From Lentisphaeria bacterium UBA1724 (GTDB lineage: Bacteria; Verrucomicrobiota; Lentisphaeria; Oligosphaerales; Oligosphaeraceae), in contig DCIO01000067.1 of the NCBI GenBank assembly GCA_002315885.1, forward strand, positions 1 to 26,537: a DNA stretch of 26,537 nucleotides. The letters run 5' to 3'. The position numbers and the translations under genes were made by a program. Below, piece after piece: positions 14,856 to 22,766 of this stretch; position 1 is the first letter of the stretch, and every line of letters starts with the position of its first letter. The notes below the pieces were generated by a model, which ran no database searches, was not told the origin of the DNA, and was given only the letters and a program-made list of their open reading frames with translations.

Positions 14856-16142
14856 TTATTTCAGGATGACGCGCTTGCGGGCTTTCTTGCCTGCGCGGAG
14901 CATGATTTCGCCGTTGTTTTCCGCGAAGATGGCGGGAGTGATGGCCATCTTGGGGTCTTCCAGGCGGGTTTCGCCCAAGTAGCAGCCACCGCCCTGGACC
15001 AGACGGCGTGCGTCGCCATTGGAGGCGCAGAGGCCAGCTTTGACCATCAGGGTCAGGAGGCCAATGCCTTCACCCAATTCAGCGGCAGTCAGGTCGATGG
15101 CGGGGATGGCGTCATTGGCGCTGGCGGCGGAGATCTTCGCCACGGCGGAAGAGGTCTCGATGGTGCCGTTGGGATCCGCGAAGCCGAACTGTGTGCAAGC
15201 GGCCAGGTATGCCTGGGCGGCCACATCGGCGCCGTGTGCCAACGCGGTGGCCTCGTAGGCCAGAATCTCCTTGGCGCGGTTGATCTGGGGGGAGGGCAGG
15301 GAACCCAGGCGACGGACTTCGTCCATGGGCAGTGCGGTAAAGTATCCCAGGAGTCGCTGGACATCGCCGTCATCCACATTGCGCCAGAACTGGTAGTATT
15401 CGAAGGGGCTTGTGCGGTTGGCGTCGAGCCAGACTGCGCCGCCTGCGGTCTTGCCGAATTTGGTTCCGTCGGCCTTCAGGAGGAGCGGGAAAGTAGCGCC
15501 GAAGACTTCTTTCTGCTGGAGTCTGCGGGTCAGGTCCACGCCAGCCACGATGTTTCCCCACTGGTCCTGTCCGCCGAATTCGAAGCGGCAGTTGTGTTCC
15601 TTGCAGAGGTGGTTGAAGTCGAATGCCTGGAGGAGCGGATAGCTGAATTCCAGGAAGGAGAGGGTGTTCTGGAGGCGGAGCTTGACGGATTCCGCAGTGA
15701 GCATCTTGTTGACGCTGAAGAGGGAACCGATGTCACGCAGGAAATCCAGGAATTTCACGTCCCGCAGCCAGTTGGCGTTGTTGACGATCTGGGCCTTTCC
15801 TTCGCCGAATTCCAGGAAGCGCGCCAGTTGTCCCTTGATGGACTCCACATTGGCGTCGATGGTCTCCACGGTCATGATGGGGCGGGCCTCGGTCTTGCCG
15901 GAGGGATCGCCGATCATTGCGGTGCCGCCGCCCACCAGCGCCAGGGGACGATGGCCGCATTTCTGGAGCCAGCGCATGGCCATGATGGGGAGGAGATGTC
16001 CGATGTGGAGAGAGCTGCCCGTGGGATCGAAGCCGATATAGAAGGTCTGGGGGGCTTCCCCAAGCATCTTCTTCATGGCATCGGCATCCGTGGACTGGTA
16101 GACAAATCCGCGTTCAACTAAAACATCCCAGGCGTTATTCAT
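14856..16142 (-). CDS. tyrS: Tyrosyl-tRNA synthetase
   Basis: This 428-aa class I synthetase charges tRNA-Tyr. The HIGH motif is H46-I-G-H49. The second signature is KFGKT (228-232), the form seen in E. coli-like TyrRS in place of KMSKS. GGQDQWGNIVAGVDL binds tyrosine and ATP. A C-terminal S4-like RNA-binding domain is present (KAGLCASNGDARRLVQGGGCYLGE). Length is normal. No strong Shine-Dalgarno is visible. The gene begins 65 bases after the rplU terminator and is followed at 22 bases by lpxA. The long plus-strand frame opposite it is a shadow. Confidence 0.98.
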   Translation of the reverse strand: MNNAWDVLVERGFVYQSTDADAMKKMLGEAPQTFYIGFDPTGSSLHIGHLLPIMAMRWLQKCGHRPLALVGGGTAMIGDPSGKTEARPIMTVETIDANVESIKGQLARFLEFGEGKAQIVNNANWLRDVKFLDFLRDIGSLFSVNKMLTAESVKLRLQNTLSFLEFSYPLLQAFDFNHLCKEHNCRFEFGGQDQWGNIVAGVDLTRRLQQKEVFGATFPLLLKADGTKFGKTAGGAVWLDANRTSPFEYYQFWRNVDDGDVQRLLGYFTALPMDEVRRLGSLPSPQINRAKEILAYEATALAHGADVAAQAYLAACTQFGFADPNGTIETSSAVAKISAASANDAIPAIDLTAAELGEGIGLLTLMVKAGLCASNGDARRLVQGGGCYLGETRLEDPKMAITPAIFAENNGEIMLRAGKKARKRVILK

Positions 16143-16207
16143 GGCTAAAAGGCGTTGCGGCGCAATTCAACTTGCGCTCAGTTTTGGATTTATGGCAGGT
16201 GAAAAAA

Positions 16208-16247
16208 CAAAAAAAGGCACAGTAGGACATCGTCCTGCAGTGCCTTT
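16208..16247 (-). terminator. Rho-independent terminator after rplU
   Basis: On the minus strand AAAGGCAC pairs with GTGCCTTT, with GCAGGAC/GTCCTAC stacked inside and a GAT loop. The 3' arm runs into a T stretch (16208-16214) and, after one G, another. It lies 32 bases after the rplU stop and isolates rplU from tyrS. Confidence 0.9.
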
Positions 16248-16279
16248 CTAAACGGTTAAGGAAGAATTTCTACGGCGAA

Positions 16280-16594
16280 TTATGCGCCGATGATTTCCTT
16301 GACGGTCAGACGGGTCATATCCTGACGATGGCCGTTCTTGCAGCGGCTGCGCTTGCGGCGCTTCATCTTGAAGACGATCAGTTTGGGACCGCGGAACTGC
16401 TCTTTGATTTCGGCCTTGACGACTGCGCCAGCGATGGTGGGAGCGCCGAAGACGGTGTCATTTTCGTTGGAGATGAGCAGGACATCAGTGAAGTCGACAG
16501 CCTTGCCGGCCTCGCCTTCGATGTGGTCGATTTCGAATTCCTGGCCGGGCTCGACTTTATACTGCTTGCCCGAAGTCTTGATGATGGCGTACAT
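16280..16594 (-). CDS. rplU: Large ribosomal subunit protein bL21
   Basis: This 104-aa 50S protein binds 23S rRNA. MYAIIKTSGKQYKVEPGQEF and the basic KMKRRKRSRCKNGHRQDMTRLTVKEI end are diagnostic. GGAG lies 9 bases before the ATG. It has its own promoter (16665-16692) and its own terminator, so it is monocistronic. In most bacteria rplU is followed by rpmA (L27) and often obg. Neither is here. Confidence 0.97.
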   Translation of the reverse strand: MYAIIKTSGKQYKVEPGQEFEIDHIEGEAGKAVDFTDVLLISNENDTVFGAPTIAGAVVKAEIKEQFRGPKLIVFKMKRRKRSRCKNGHRQDMTRLTVKEIIGA

Positions 16595-16664
16595 GGTTTA
16601 GAACTCCGTAAGTGTTTGTCAGTTATTTAATTAATCAAAAATCTTATTTTGCGTCGAGTGCGTT

Positions 16665-16692
16665 AATATAATGACTCCCGCGCAGTTTTCAA
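16665..16692 (-). promoter_or_regulatory. Promoter of rplU
   Basis: On the minus strand -35 TTGAAA (16687-16692) and -10 TATATT (16665-16670) are 16 bases apart, and the -10 extends to TATATTAAC. Transcription would start near 16657, giving a leader of about 60 bases. The box lies just past the stop of the upstream 521-aa gene. Confidence 0.65.
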
Positions 16693-16702
16693 CTCTCGAC
16701 AA

Positions 16703-18268
16703 CTAATTCGTTGGGTGATAATGTGCGAGATAGGTCAGTTCTCGTGGCAATGGGATGTTGGCGCCGGTCTCATTTTCGCCGTAGCCATTCTCTGCCAGAG
16801 TCTGGATGTCCTTGAGCACTCGGATATCGCCCTTGAATTTGACTTTGATATCGAAGATGATATTGATTTTGCGCTGATGATGGAGTGTGGCGATGACGCT
16901 GAGCATCAGTTCCTGTAGCGTGGTTTCCGCGGAGCTCTTGACCAGCGGTTCCACATCCAGGGGATAGACCAGCACCCGCAGGAGATTCTTGTTTGCCATC
17001 AGTCGGAGGAGTTCCAAGACGGCGTCTGCGGGTTGGAGTTTCTTCTGGTTGATTTCCTCCTGAAGCCGAGCAGTAATTTCATCCATCTTGGTTAATTCTT
17101 CCCCAATGAACTGTCGTTTCAGTTGGTTGATCCATTCGTTGGCCAGGAAGAGATTCATGGGGACGCTGGCATCGTATTCCTTGTCAATCATCAGTGTGAC
17201 GGGACTACCGTAATGCCTGACGATGGAGGAAATCAGCGTGGAGGGACGGACATGGAAGCCAAAATAGGGCGGTGCCGGAATTTCCTGCTCCCCGATCACG
17301 GCATATTTCTTCAGCATGGACTGGCACAATCCACGGGCGCCTACCAGGAAATCGTAGCTGTAGCGGCAGAAGTAGTGGGTGAGGAGATTCAAGTACCAGT
17401 CGCTCTTCAGAACGCAATCCTTGTGGCAGAAGAGGGCGTCGCCCTGGATTTTGATATGCCGTTCCAGGAAATGGATAAAGATGGTGGCAATGCGAAGCAG
17501 GTGTAGGACGACGCTGATATGTCCGCGGAGTCGTCTCAGTGACGCGTCTCTGCTTTCGATATTGCTGTAGGAGACGTATGTGTCATAGAGTGACTGGAGG
17601 GTATGGAATTTTTCTTCCAGTGAGCGGATGGACGCCTCGGAGAGTTGGTCGTAGTTCAATCCGCGCCAGAGGGGTCCTTGACACTTTGCGGCATTGTCCA
17701 GGAATTTCGCGTCTTCGGTATTGTTAAGGAAATTGGTTGCCAGCTGGATGATGAGGTGCTCGGGGTCTTCCGCCAGTCCGACAATACGGTCCTTTGGGAG
17801 GGAGCCTTTTGGGAGGGTTTCCGCATAATCGTATCCGATGAGTTCCTCAGGGGGTGGCCATCCCAACGCCGAGTTGTCGCTCATAATCAATTTCAGGGAG
17901 CAGAAGAGGAAGCTGGAGATGAAGCAGACCGCGGCTGCGGTATCTTCTTCCATTTTCGGGTAATTTCCCTGGAAATCGTATGCGTGGATGGTGTGCTGCA
18001 GGTGCAATAGGTCATATCCCGCAGTACTGAAATTCTTGATCATGGCGATATGGGTACGATACGTATGCCACTTCTCGTTGCTTCGTGCGCCGTATGCGTC
18101 AAGAATTTCCTCCAGTTGGCTGGATTCCGCCAGCAGGAAACTAAGAAGGGGGCGTGTGAGCTGAAAATGCTCCGCACCCATTTCTACAAAATGGAAACTG
18201 TGAGCTAGCAGGAGTGCAGAACGGTCCTGGACTAGCTTATTGAATATTTCGTTGTCGACTATTTGCAT
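16703..18268 (-). CDS. Large helical protein with embedded HPr-like domain
   Basis: I do not recognise a named gene for this 521-aa protein. The first 320 residues look soluble and helical, with no known catalytic motif seen. Around residues 334-385 the sequence FGFHVRPSTLISSIVRHYG...DASVPMNLFLANEW resembles HPr, the PTS phosphocarrier. H339 sits where HPr has the phosphorylated His15 (HxRP). S368 sits near the regulatory Ser46, 29 residues on compared with 31 in HPr. The C-terminal part ends GYGENETGANIPLPRELTYLAHYH. A role as a phosphorylation-responsive regulator is inference. No other PTS gene is in the window. I prefer the ATG at 18268 to the TTG two codons earlier. No clear Shine-Dalgarno is present. 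Two copies of CTTTTGGGA lie upstream at 18331 and 18381. Confidence 0.75.
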   Translation of the reverse strand: MQIVDNEIFNKLVQDRSALLLAHSFHFVEMGAEHFQLTRPLLSFLLAESSQLEEILDAYGARSNEKWHTYRTHIAMIKNFSTAGYDLLHLQHTIHAYDFQGNYPKMEEDTAAAVCFISSFLFCSLKLIMSDNSALGWPPPEELIGYDYAETLPKGSLPKDRIVGLAEDPEHLIIQLATNFLNNTEDAKFLDNAAKCQGPLWRGLNYDQLSEASIRSLEEKFHTLQSLYDTYVSYSNIESRDASLRRLRGHISVVLHLLRIATIFIHFLERHIKIQGDALFCHKDCVLKSDWYLNLLTHYFCRYSYDFLVGARGLCQSMLKKYAVIGEQEIPAPPYFGFHVRPSTLISSIVRHYGSPVTLMIDKEYDASVPMNLFLANEWINQLKRQFIGEELTKMDEITARLQEEINQKKLQPADAVLELLRLMANKNLLRVLVYPLDVEPLVKSSAETTLQELMLSVIATLHHQRKINIIFDIKVKFKGDIRVLKDIQTLAENGYGENETGANIPLPRELTYLAHYHPTN

Positions 18269-18408
18269 GGTCAAACCAGCGCAAAAACCCCGAATTTACT
18301 TCGTATTACTTATGCTATTACCTTAATCGGCTTTTGGGAGTTTGCAAACCAAATATTCCATAAATGAGATTTTTCATGAACTTTTGGGACTTTTCCCCGG
18401 ACAACAAC

Positions 18409-18443
18409 AAAAAAACCGCAACCCAAGCGGATTGCGGTTTTTT
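18409..18443 (-). terminator. Strong terminator after rpsD
   Basis: A perfect stem AACCGCAA/TTGCGGTT is flanked by A and T runs on both sides (18409-18415 and 18438-18443), so it could work in both directions. On the minus strand it ends the rpsD transcript 18 bases after the stop codon. The 18269-18408 stretch beyond it is the AT-rich leader of the HPr-like gene. No gene is seen there. Confidence 0.92.
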
Positions 18444-18461
18444 GCGGTCTAGATGCGAGAA

Positions 18462-19121
18462 CTAGTGGAGGTTGTAGTACTCGATGACCTTGATGATGGA
18501 GACGTCGACGTGGATCTCTTCGGTGAGAGGCTCACGAACCACGGTGACCTTGCACTTGTTGTTGTTGTCCTTTTCCAGGTAGGGGGGCAGGACCACAGTG
18601 CTGTCATTGGCGATCTTGGCGATCATGGGGGAGTGCTGTTCGTTGATGGTCAGCACGTCACCGGCCTTCAGACGATAGCTGGCGCGGTCCACAACGCGAC
18701 CGTTCACGAGGACGTGGCGGTGGTTGACGATCTGGCGAGCTGCGAAGATGGTGGGGGCCATGCCGCTGCGGTAGACAATAGAAGCCAGGCGCATCTCCAG
18801 GTTTGCCAGGAGCTTGTCACCGGTGTTACCTTCGCCGCGCTTGGAGTTGCGGTAGATGAAAGTCAGCTGATGCTCGGAGAGATCATAGAAGGTCTTGAGC
18901 TTCTGCTTTTCCAGGAGCAGCTGGCCGTAGGTGGAGAGCTTCACGCGGCGCTTGGTGGGACCATGCTGGCCGGCGGGATAGGCCTTGGGGGTGCTGGTTG
19001 CGTCACCGCTCTTGAGAGTGCGGCTGTTGGTGGGGCAGTTGGGCATTCCCCACAGGCAGAAACCGATACGACGGCAGAGCGTGTGCTTTGCGCCGTGGGT
19101 GCCATTCTTGGTAGTGGCCAT
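18462..19121 (-). CDS. rpsD: Small ribosomal subunit protein uS4
   Basis: This 219-aa protein is a primary 16S rRNA binder that nucleates 30S assembly. KRRVKLSTYGQLLLEKQKLK and the S4 RNA-binding domain (RLASIVYRSGMAPTIFAARQIVNHRHVLVNGRVVDRASYRLKAGD) identify it. AGAGG lies about 8 bases before the ATG. The N terminus is odd. Zinc-binding S4 proteins have CxxC plus two further Cys, but here HTLC (H13, C16) is followed by C22 and C29, so the site is either altered to His/Cys or lost. It lies outside the usual S13-S11-S4-alpha cluster, after a putative zinc-uptake and cell-division unit. Confidence 0.96.
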   Translation of the reverse strand: MATTKNGTHGAKHTLCRRIGFCLWGMPNCPTNSRTLKSGDATSTPKAYPAGQHGPTKRRVKLSTYGQLLLEKQKLKTFYDLSEHQLTFIYRNSKRGEGNTGDKLLANLEMRLASIVYRSGMAPTIFAARQIVNHRHVLVNGRVVDRASYRLKAGDVLTINEQHSPMIAKIANDSTVVLPPYLEKDNNNKCKVTVVREPLTEEIHVDVSIIKVIEYYNLH

Positions 19122-19293
19122 GATTTAGGTCCTCTTGTTCAAGTGCCTTCGCTTCCACCAGTCGTAAATTGTCGCCGCCTATCAGGAAGATGAGTTTTTG
19201 TAGTCTCCGAATTGCTTCGGAAGCGGCTGGACTAGCGCGAAAAGCGGCTTAATGTAACCGCAAAATCCTGGTTTTCAAGTCCCTCGTGTCGGA

Positions 19294-20148
19294 TTAGCTC
19301 TTCTGGGAACCGCGGACGCTGCGGGGAGCGGCGTTCTTTTCCCGTTCCTCTTTTTCCAGGCGGCGCTGTTCCTCTCGCTGTAGCTGTTGGATGACTTCCT
19401 GCTGTTTGCGCTGTTCTTCGGCCTGCTGTTGCTGGAGTTCCTGGCGGTAGAGTTGGATGACCTGTTGGACGAACATGGGGGGATTCTGCTGAGGAAGCAT
19501 AGGATTCTGCCCATAGACCTGCATGGCCAATTCGCGGAATTTGTCAGGATTCTGCTGGACCACGGGGATGATGTCGGGATTCTGTGCAATGACCTGCTTG
19601 ACGCCGGGATGCTGCAGGAGCATTCCAATCATCTGCTGCTGCATCTGGGGATTCTGCATCATCATTTGCTGTTGCTGCATTTGCTGCATCATCATCATCT
19701 GTTGCTGCTGCATCTGTTGCTGTTGCATCTGCTGTTGCTGCTGCATCTGCTGTTGCATCTGGTCCATCTGCTGCTTATTGGCTTTTTGGGCTTCCTTTGC
19801 CTTGGTGATCTTCTTGTTGTGGGCCTTGATCATTTCCTGAAGTGCCGCACGGAGTTCCTTCTTCTTGCTTGTGCTGATGGAACCATACCCCAGCAAGTCA
19901 ATGCAATCGCGGCCGGTTTGGACGCCGTTGTATTTTGAGACTGCGGCGCCGGGTTCCACGTTGTGGACTTCGATGAGCTTGCAGAATTGCTTGTCCAGTT
20001 CCTTTGCCTGGCTGTCGGAGATGATGCCCTCAGGCAGATAGAAAGTCTGTGGCATGGTGTCGCCACGGGCGACGATTGTCTTGGCAACGAGGCCATTTGC
20101 GAAGAAGAGCGCAAGGACGATGAGGATGACCTGCAGTTTCTTACTCAT
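19294..20148 (-). CDS. Exported Gln/Met-rich protein of unknown function
   Basis: This 284-aa protein has an N-terminal signal peptide (MSKKLQVILIVLALFFANGLVA), so it is probably periplasmic. A short mature domain (about 24-120) has two Cys (C56, C82). It is followed by a Gln/Met tract at 126-172 with long QQQM runs. Then comes a segment with (H/N)P pairs every ten residues (H180-P181, N190-P191, N200-P201), which resembles STI1/XPC-binding-type helical repeats. A charged Glu/Arg/Gln coiled-coil-like tail ends it. GGAG lies 11 bases before the chosen ATG at 20148. The frame also stays open upstream, but that part overlaps the ftsW end and lacks protein-like character. It lies 62 bases after ftsW, so it may share that transcript. 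The following 172-base gap to rpsD shows no clear terminator. I do not know its function. Confidence 0.7.
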   Translation of the reverse strand: MSKKLQVILIVLALFFANGLVAKTIVARGDTMPQTFYLPEGIISDSQAKELDKQFCKLIEVHNVEPGAAVSKYNGVQTGRDCIDLLGYGSISTSKKKELRAALQEMIKAHNKKITKAKEAQKANKQQMDQMQQQMQQQQQMQQQQMQQQQMMMMQQMQQQQMMMQNPQMQQQMIGMLLQHPGVKQVIAQNPDIIPVVQQNPDKFRELAMQVYGQNPMLPQQNPPMFVQQVIQLYRQELQQQQAEEQRKQQEVIQQLQREEQRRLEKEEREKNAAPRSVRGSQKS

Positions 20149-20210
20149 GATTTTTGATACTCCGTTTTTCTCTGGATTTTTATGGAATTGTAGGTAAAGG
20201 GGATGTTGGC

Positions 20211-21464
20211 TTATTGATATGCGTGCATCTTGCCGATTTTTTCCCAATAAGCCTTGTAGTTTCGGGTAGAGACATTGAGGACAAGTCCCAGGAGGAACAT
20301 CAGTGAGATGATGCTGGAACCACCATAGGAAAGGAAGGGCGCGGTGACACCCGTGGGGGGAATTGCACCGCTGACAACGCCGATGTTGACCATTGCCTGA
20401 ACGGCGATGAGCAGGGCGATGCCATTGCAGAGAAGCATGTCCGCTCGTTGCTGGCTCTGGTGGCCGATGGCGATGATGCAGATGCACATGATGGAGTAGC
20501 ATGTCAAAACGCCCAGCAAGCCCAGGAAACCCAGCTCCTCTCCGATGACCGCAACGATGAAGTCCGTATGTGGTTCGGGGAGATAAGTCTTCATGTACCC
20601 TTTTGAGTATCCTTTACCCGTTAGGTTCCCTACACCCAGGCAGATTTGGGAGCGGAAGAGCTGGTAGGACTCACCCTCCTTGGCTTCTTCGGGATGCTGC
20701 CAGGCGACGATGCGGTCCCGCCGCATGGGGCTTCCCGCGATGAAAACCGTCCCCAGGATGGCTCCCAGGGTGATCACCAGCAGCACATACTTGAAGCGGA
20801 CACCAGCCAGGAACATGATGCCTACGGTCATCATGGCAGTGACGAAGGTGGTGGAGAGGTCCTTTCCCAGTAGAATGAGCACTAGGATGATTGCGGAAGC
20901 GCCGAAGGGAATGAGCAGCCCTGGGACGAAATTCTTGATTTTCTCCCTGGGGAGTGTTCCGTAGTAGGCCGCCAGGAAGATGACTAGGAATACCTTCGCA
21001 AATTCGGAGGGCTGGATGTTGATGGGGCCGAAGCGCAACCACCGGACGGCGCCTTTGATGGTGGTGGCGAAGGGGAAGAAGTTTATGGTGCTGGCCCCTG
21101 CGAATTTCACTGCGACGGCGGCGCATGTCAGATATGCGAGTGGCAGGAAAATGGCAATCAGGCCCCAGTGGCTTTTGCGGTAGATTTTTCCCATTGGCAA
21201 CAAGACGCCTGCCGTGCAACCAGCCAATCCCACGACAATCCACACCAACTGCGACTTGAAGAAGTGGTTGCCTTTGTCGGCGATGGTCGCGGAGTAGATC
21301 ATGCTGATGCCCAGGGTCAGCAATATGGTCACGGCCACTACCAGCAACGGGACAGTGCACCGCCTCAGCCAGAAGGAGAGCCGAGAATCGGCCATCTCCT
21401 GGATGCTGGAAGGCAGAATGGGCTGTGGGCCATTCTGCATGGAATTGTCATTCCGTTGTGGCAT
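20211..21464 (-). CDS. ftsW: SEDS peptidoglycan glycosyltransferase FtsW
   Basis: This 417-aa polytopic protein of the inner membrane has about ten helices. SEDS landmarks are AVRWLRFGPINIQPSEFAK, LPEPHTDFIVAVIGEELGFLG and PPTGVTAPFLSYGGSS. D301 in HTDF corresponds to the essential catalytic Asp. The family polymerises lipid II with a partner class B PBP, at the division septum for FtsW or the side wall for RodA. I favour FtsW by the TDFI and PPTGxxxPFLSYGGSS wording. RodA remains possible, because no mur, ftsI or ftsQAZ genes are adjacent as in the usual division cluster. The start is the first ATG of the frame. A second Met at residue 24 closer to helix 1 is an alternative. It begins 36 bases after the HD-domain gene. 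Confidence 0.92.
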   Translation of the reverse strand: MPQRNDNSMQNGPQPILPSSIQEMADSRLSFWLRRCTVPLLVVAVTILLTLGISMIYSATIADKGNHFFKSQLVWIVVGLAGCTAGVLLPMGKIYRKSHWGLIAIFLPLAYLTCAAVAVKFAGASTINFFPFATTIKGAVRWLRFGPINIQPSEFAKVFLVIFLAAYYGTLPREKIKNFVPGLLIPFGASAIILVLILLGKDLSTTFVTAMMTVGIMFLAGVRFKYVLLVITLGAILGTVFIAGSPMRRDRIVAWQHPEEAKEGESYQLFRSQICLGVGNLTGKGYSKGYMKTYLPEPHTDFIVAVIGEELGFLGLLGVLTCYSIMCICIIAIGHQSQQRADMLLCNGIALLIAVQAMVNIGVVSGAIPPTGVTAPFLSYGGSSIISLMFLLGLVLNVSTRNYKAYWEKIGKMHAYQ

Positions 21465-21500
21465 TCGTGGTTTGAGTTACTGCAACAAGGGCACGTGCTT

Positions 21501-22721
21501 TCAAGGCAGGATATCGCGGAATGCGGCGAATGCGGCGCCCACGTCAACGGTGCCTACCATTCGTCCCTGGTATTCTTTCCAGAGTCGCTCGACGCCTTCC
21601 TGGAGGTGCTTGGAAGTCACGCCATTGCGGATGGACTCCGCCGCCTCGATGAAGGCCGCCAGTTTGTCCGCGCAGCAGATGATTTCGCCATCCACGGGAT
21701 AGAAGGAGGCGTCATTGAATTTTTCGCAGAATTCTTCAAAAGAGAGTCCTGTGACGATTTTCTTATCCAGCATTACGCGGTTGTCGAATTCGTTGTCGGT
21801 GAAATAGGAGAGGTCCCGATACCAGCGTGGCGGCACCAGGGGTTGGACCTTCTCTTCCATCTGGAGATTTTCGTATTTCTTGATGGTTTCCGCCAGGCCG
21901 TCCACGGCATTTTTGACAGGCGAGGTGATATCCCGTGTCAGGGCTTCGGGGAGATCGTGGAAGAGCGCTCCCTGGAAGCCGTTGACGATACGTGCTTCGC
22001 AGGCATCTGTGTCGCAGAGGGCCAGGTATGTCAGGATTGCGACCATGAGCATGTGTCCCAGGACGCTGGTGGCGGGGATGCGCGGGGACTGGCTCCAGCG
22101 TTTTTGGAAACGCAGTTGTCCGCAGAGGTCAATGAAGCCGTAGGTCTTTCTCTGGAGGGCGATTTTCTGGACGCCGATGAGGTCGATGTGGTCTTCCAGC
22201 TGGTCTTCGATTTCGCCCTTGATTTGTTCGATGCCCCGGATGAATGGGCAGAGCTTGTAGAGGATGTTGAATTCCCACTGGGTGGCCAGATAGTGTGCGG
22301 CCTTCAGGATGCGCTTTTCGTAGCCCGCGTAGCCAGGATCCAGCAGATAGCGTTCCATGCGTTCATGGAAGTCGCCGTGGATTTTCTGTGTCATGGGTGC
22401 CAGTTCCTGGATGACCCACTGATTGAGTTGCTGCCCATTTTCGGCCATCATGCGGTGGAAGACGGGTGGCTTGATATCCGTGAGGATAATACGCTGGAGC
22501 AACTCGAACATGGCCCCCTCGATGAGGAGCTTCCACTTGATGGGGTTGGTGATTCTGCGGTCTTCTTCACATCGTGCAAGCGCCCAAGCGATAATCATTT
22601 TGTGGGCCTGCTTGTCCAGTTCGGTGAATTCCATGGGGTTGATCTGGTCATTCCAGCGACGAATGCTGGCGGCGCCAAAGATCAGCTCAATCAATTCTTT
22701 GTCAAGAGATTGTGTTTGCAT
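21501..22721 (-). CDS. HD-domain phosphohydrolase, substrate unknown
   Basis: This 406-aa protein has an N-terminal region (RRWNDQINPMEFTELDKQAHKMIIAW...) of about 200 residues, then an HD metal-dependent hydrolase domain. H223 (LGHML), H255-D256 with E259 (FHDLPE) and D352 (CCADKLAAF) fit the H...HD...D metal-binding pattern, closest in wording to YfbR-like nucleotidases. The enzyme probably cleaves a phosphomonoester of a nucleotide or similar compound. The substrate is unknown. It is about twice the length of YfbR because of the N-terminal part, which looks conserved and has no motif I can name. The gene lies between the M24 peptidase (45 bases) and ftsW (36 bases), all co-directional. TATATT lies about 12 bases before the ATG, but no good -35 accompanies it. 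Confidence 0.82.
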   Translation of the reverse strand: MQTQSLDKELIELIFGAASIRRWNDQINPMEFTELDKQAHKMIIAWALARCEEDRRITNPIKWKLLIEGAMFELLQRIILTDIKPPVFHRMMAENGQQLNQWVIQELAPMTQKIHGDFHERMERYLLDPGYAGYEKRILKAAHYLATQWEFNILYKLCPFIRGIEQIKGEIEDQLEDHIDLIGVQKIALQRKTYGFIDLCGQLRFQKRWSQSPRIPATSVLGHMLMVAILTYLALCDTDACEARIVNGFQGALFHDLPEALTRDITSPVKNAVDGLAETIKKYENLQMEEKVQPLVPPRWYRDLSYFTDNEFDNRVMLDKKIVTGLSFEEFCEKFNDASFYPVDGEIICCADKLAAFIEAAESIRNGVTSKHLQEGVERLWKEYQGRMVGTVDVGAAFAAFRDILP

Positions 22722-22766
22722 AGTGGCAATAATATATAATGCGGGAGGTGCCGTGTAGGGAAAAAT

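Noticed and set aside
14661..16121. 486-codon plus-strand frame opposite tyrS and lpxA
   Set aside because: It is antisense to two well-supported genes, with no recognisable motif and no ribosome binding site.
21168..22739. 523-codon plus-strand frame opposite ftsW and the HD gene
   Set aside because: It spans the boundary of two real minus-strand genes in antisense and has shadow-type composition.
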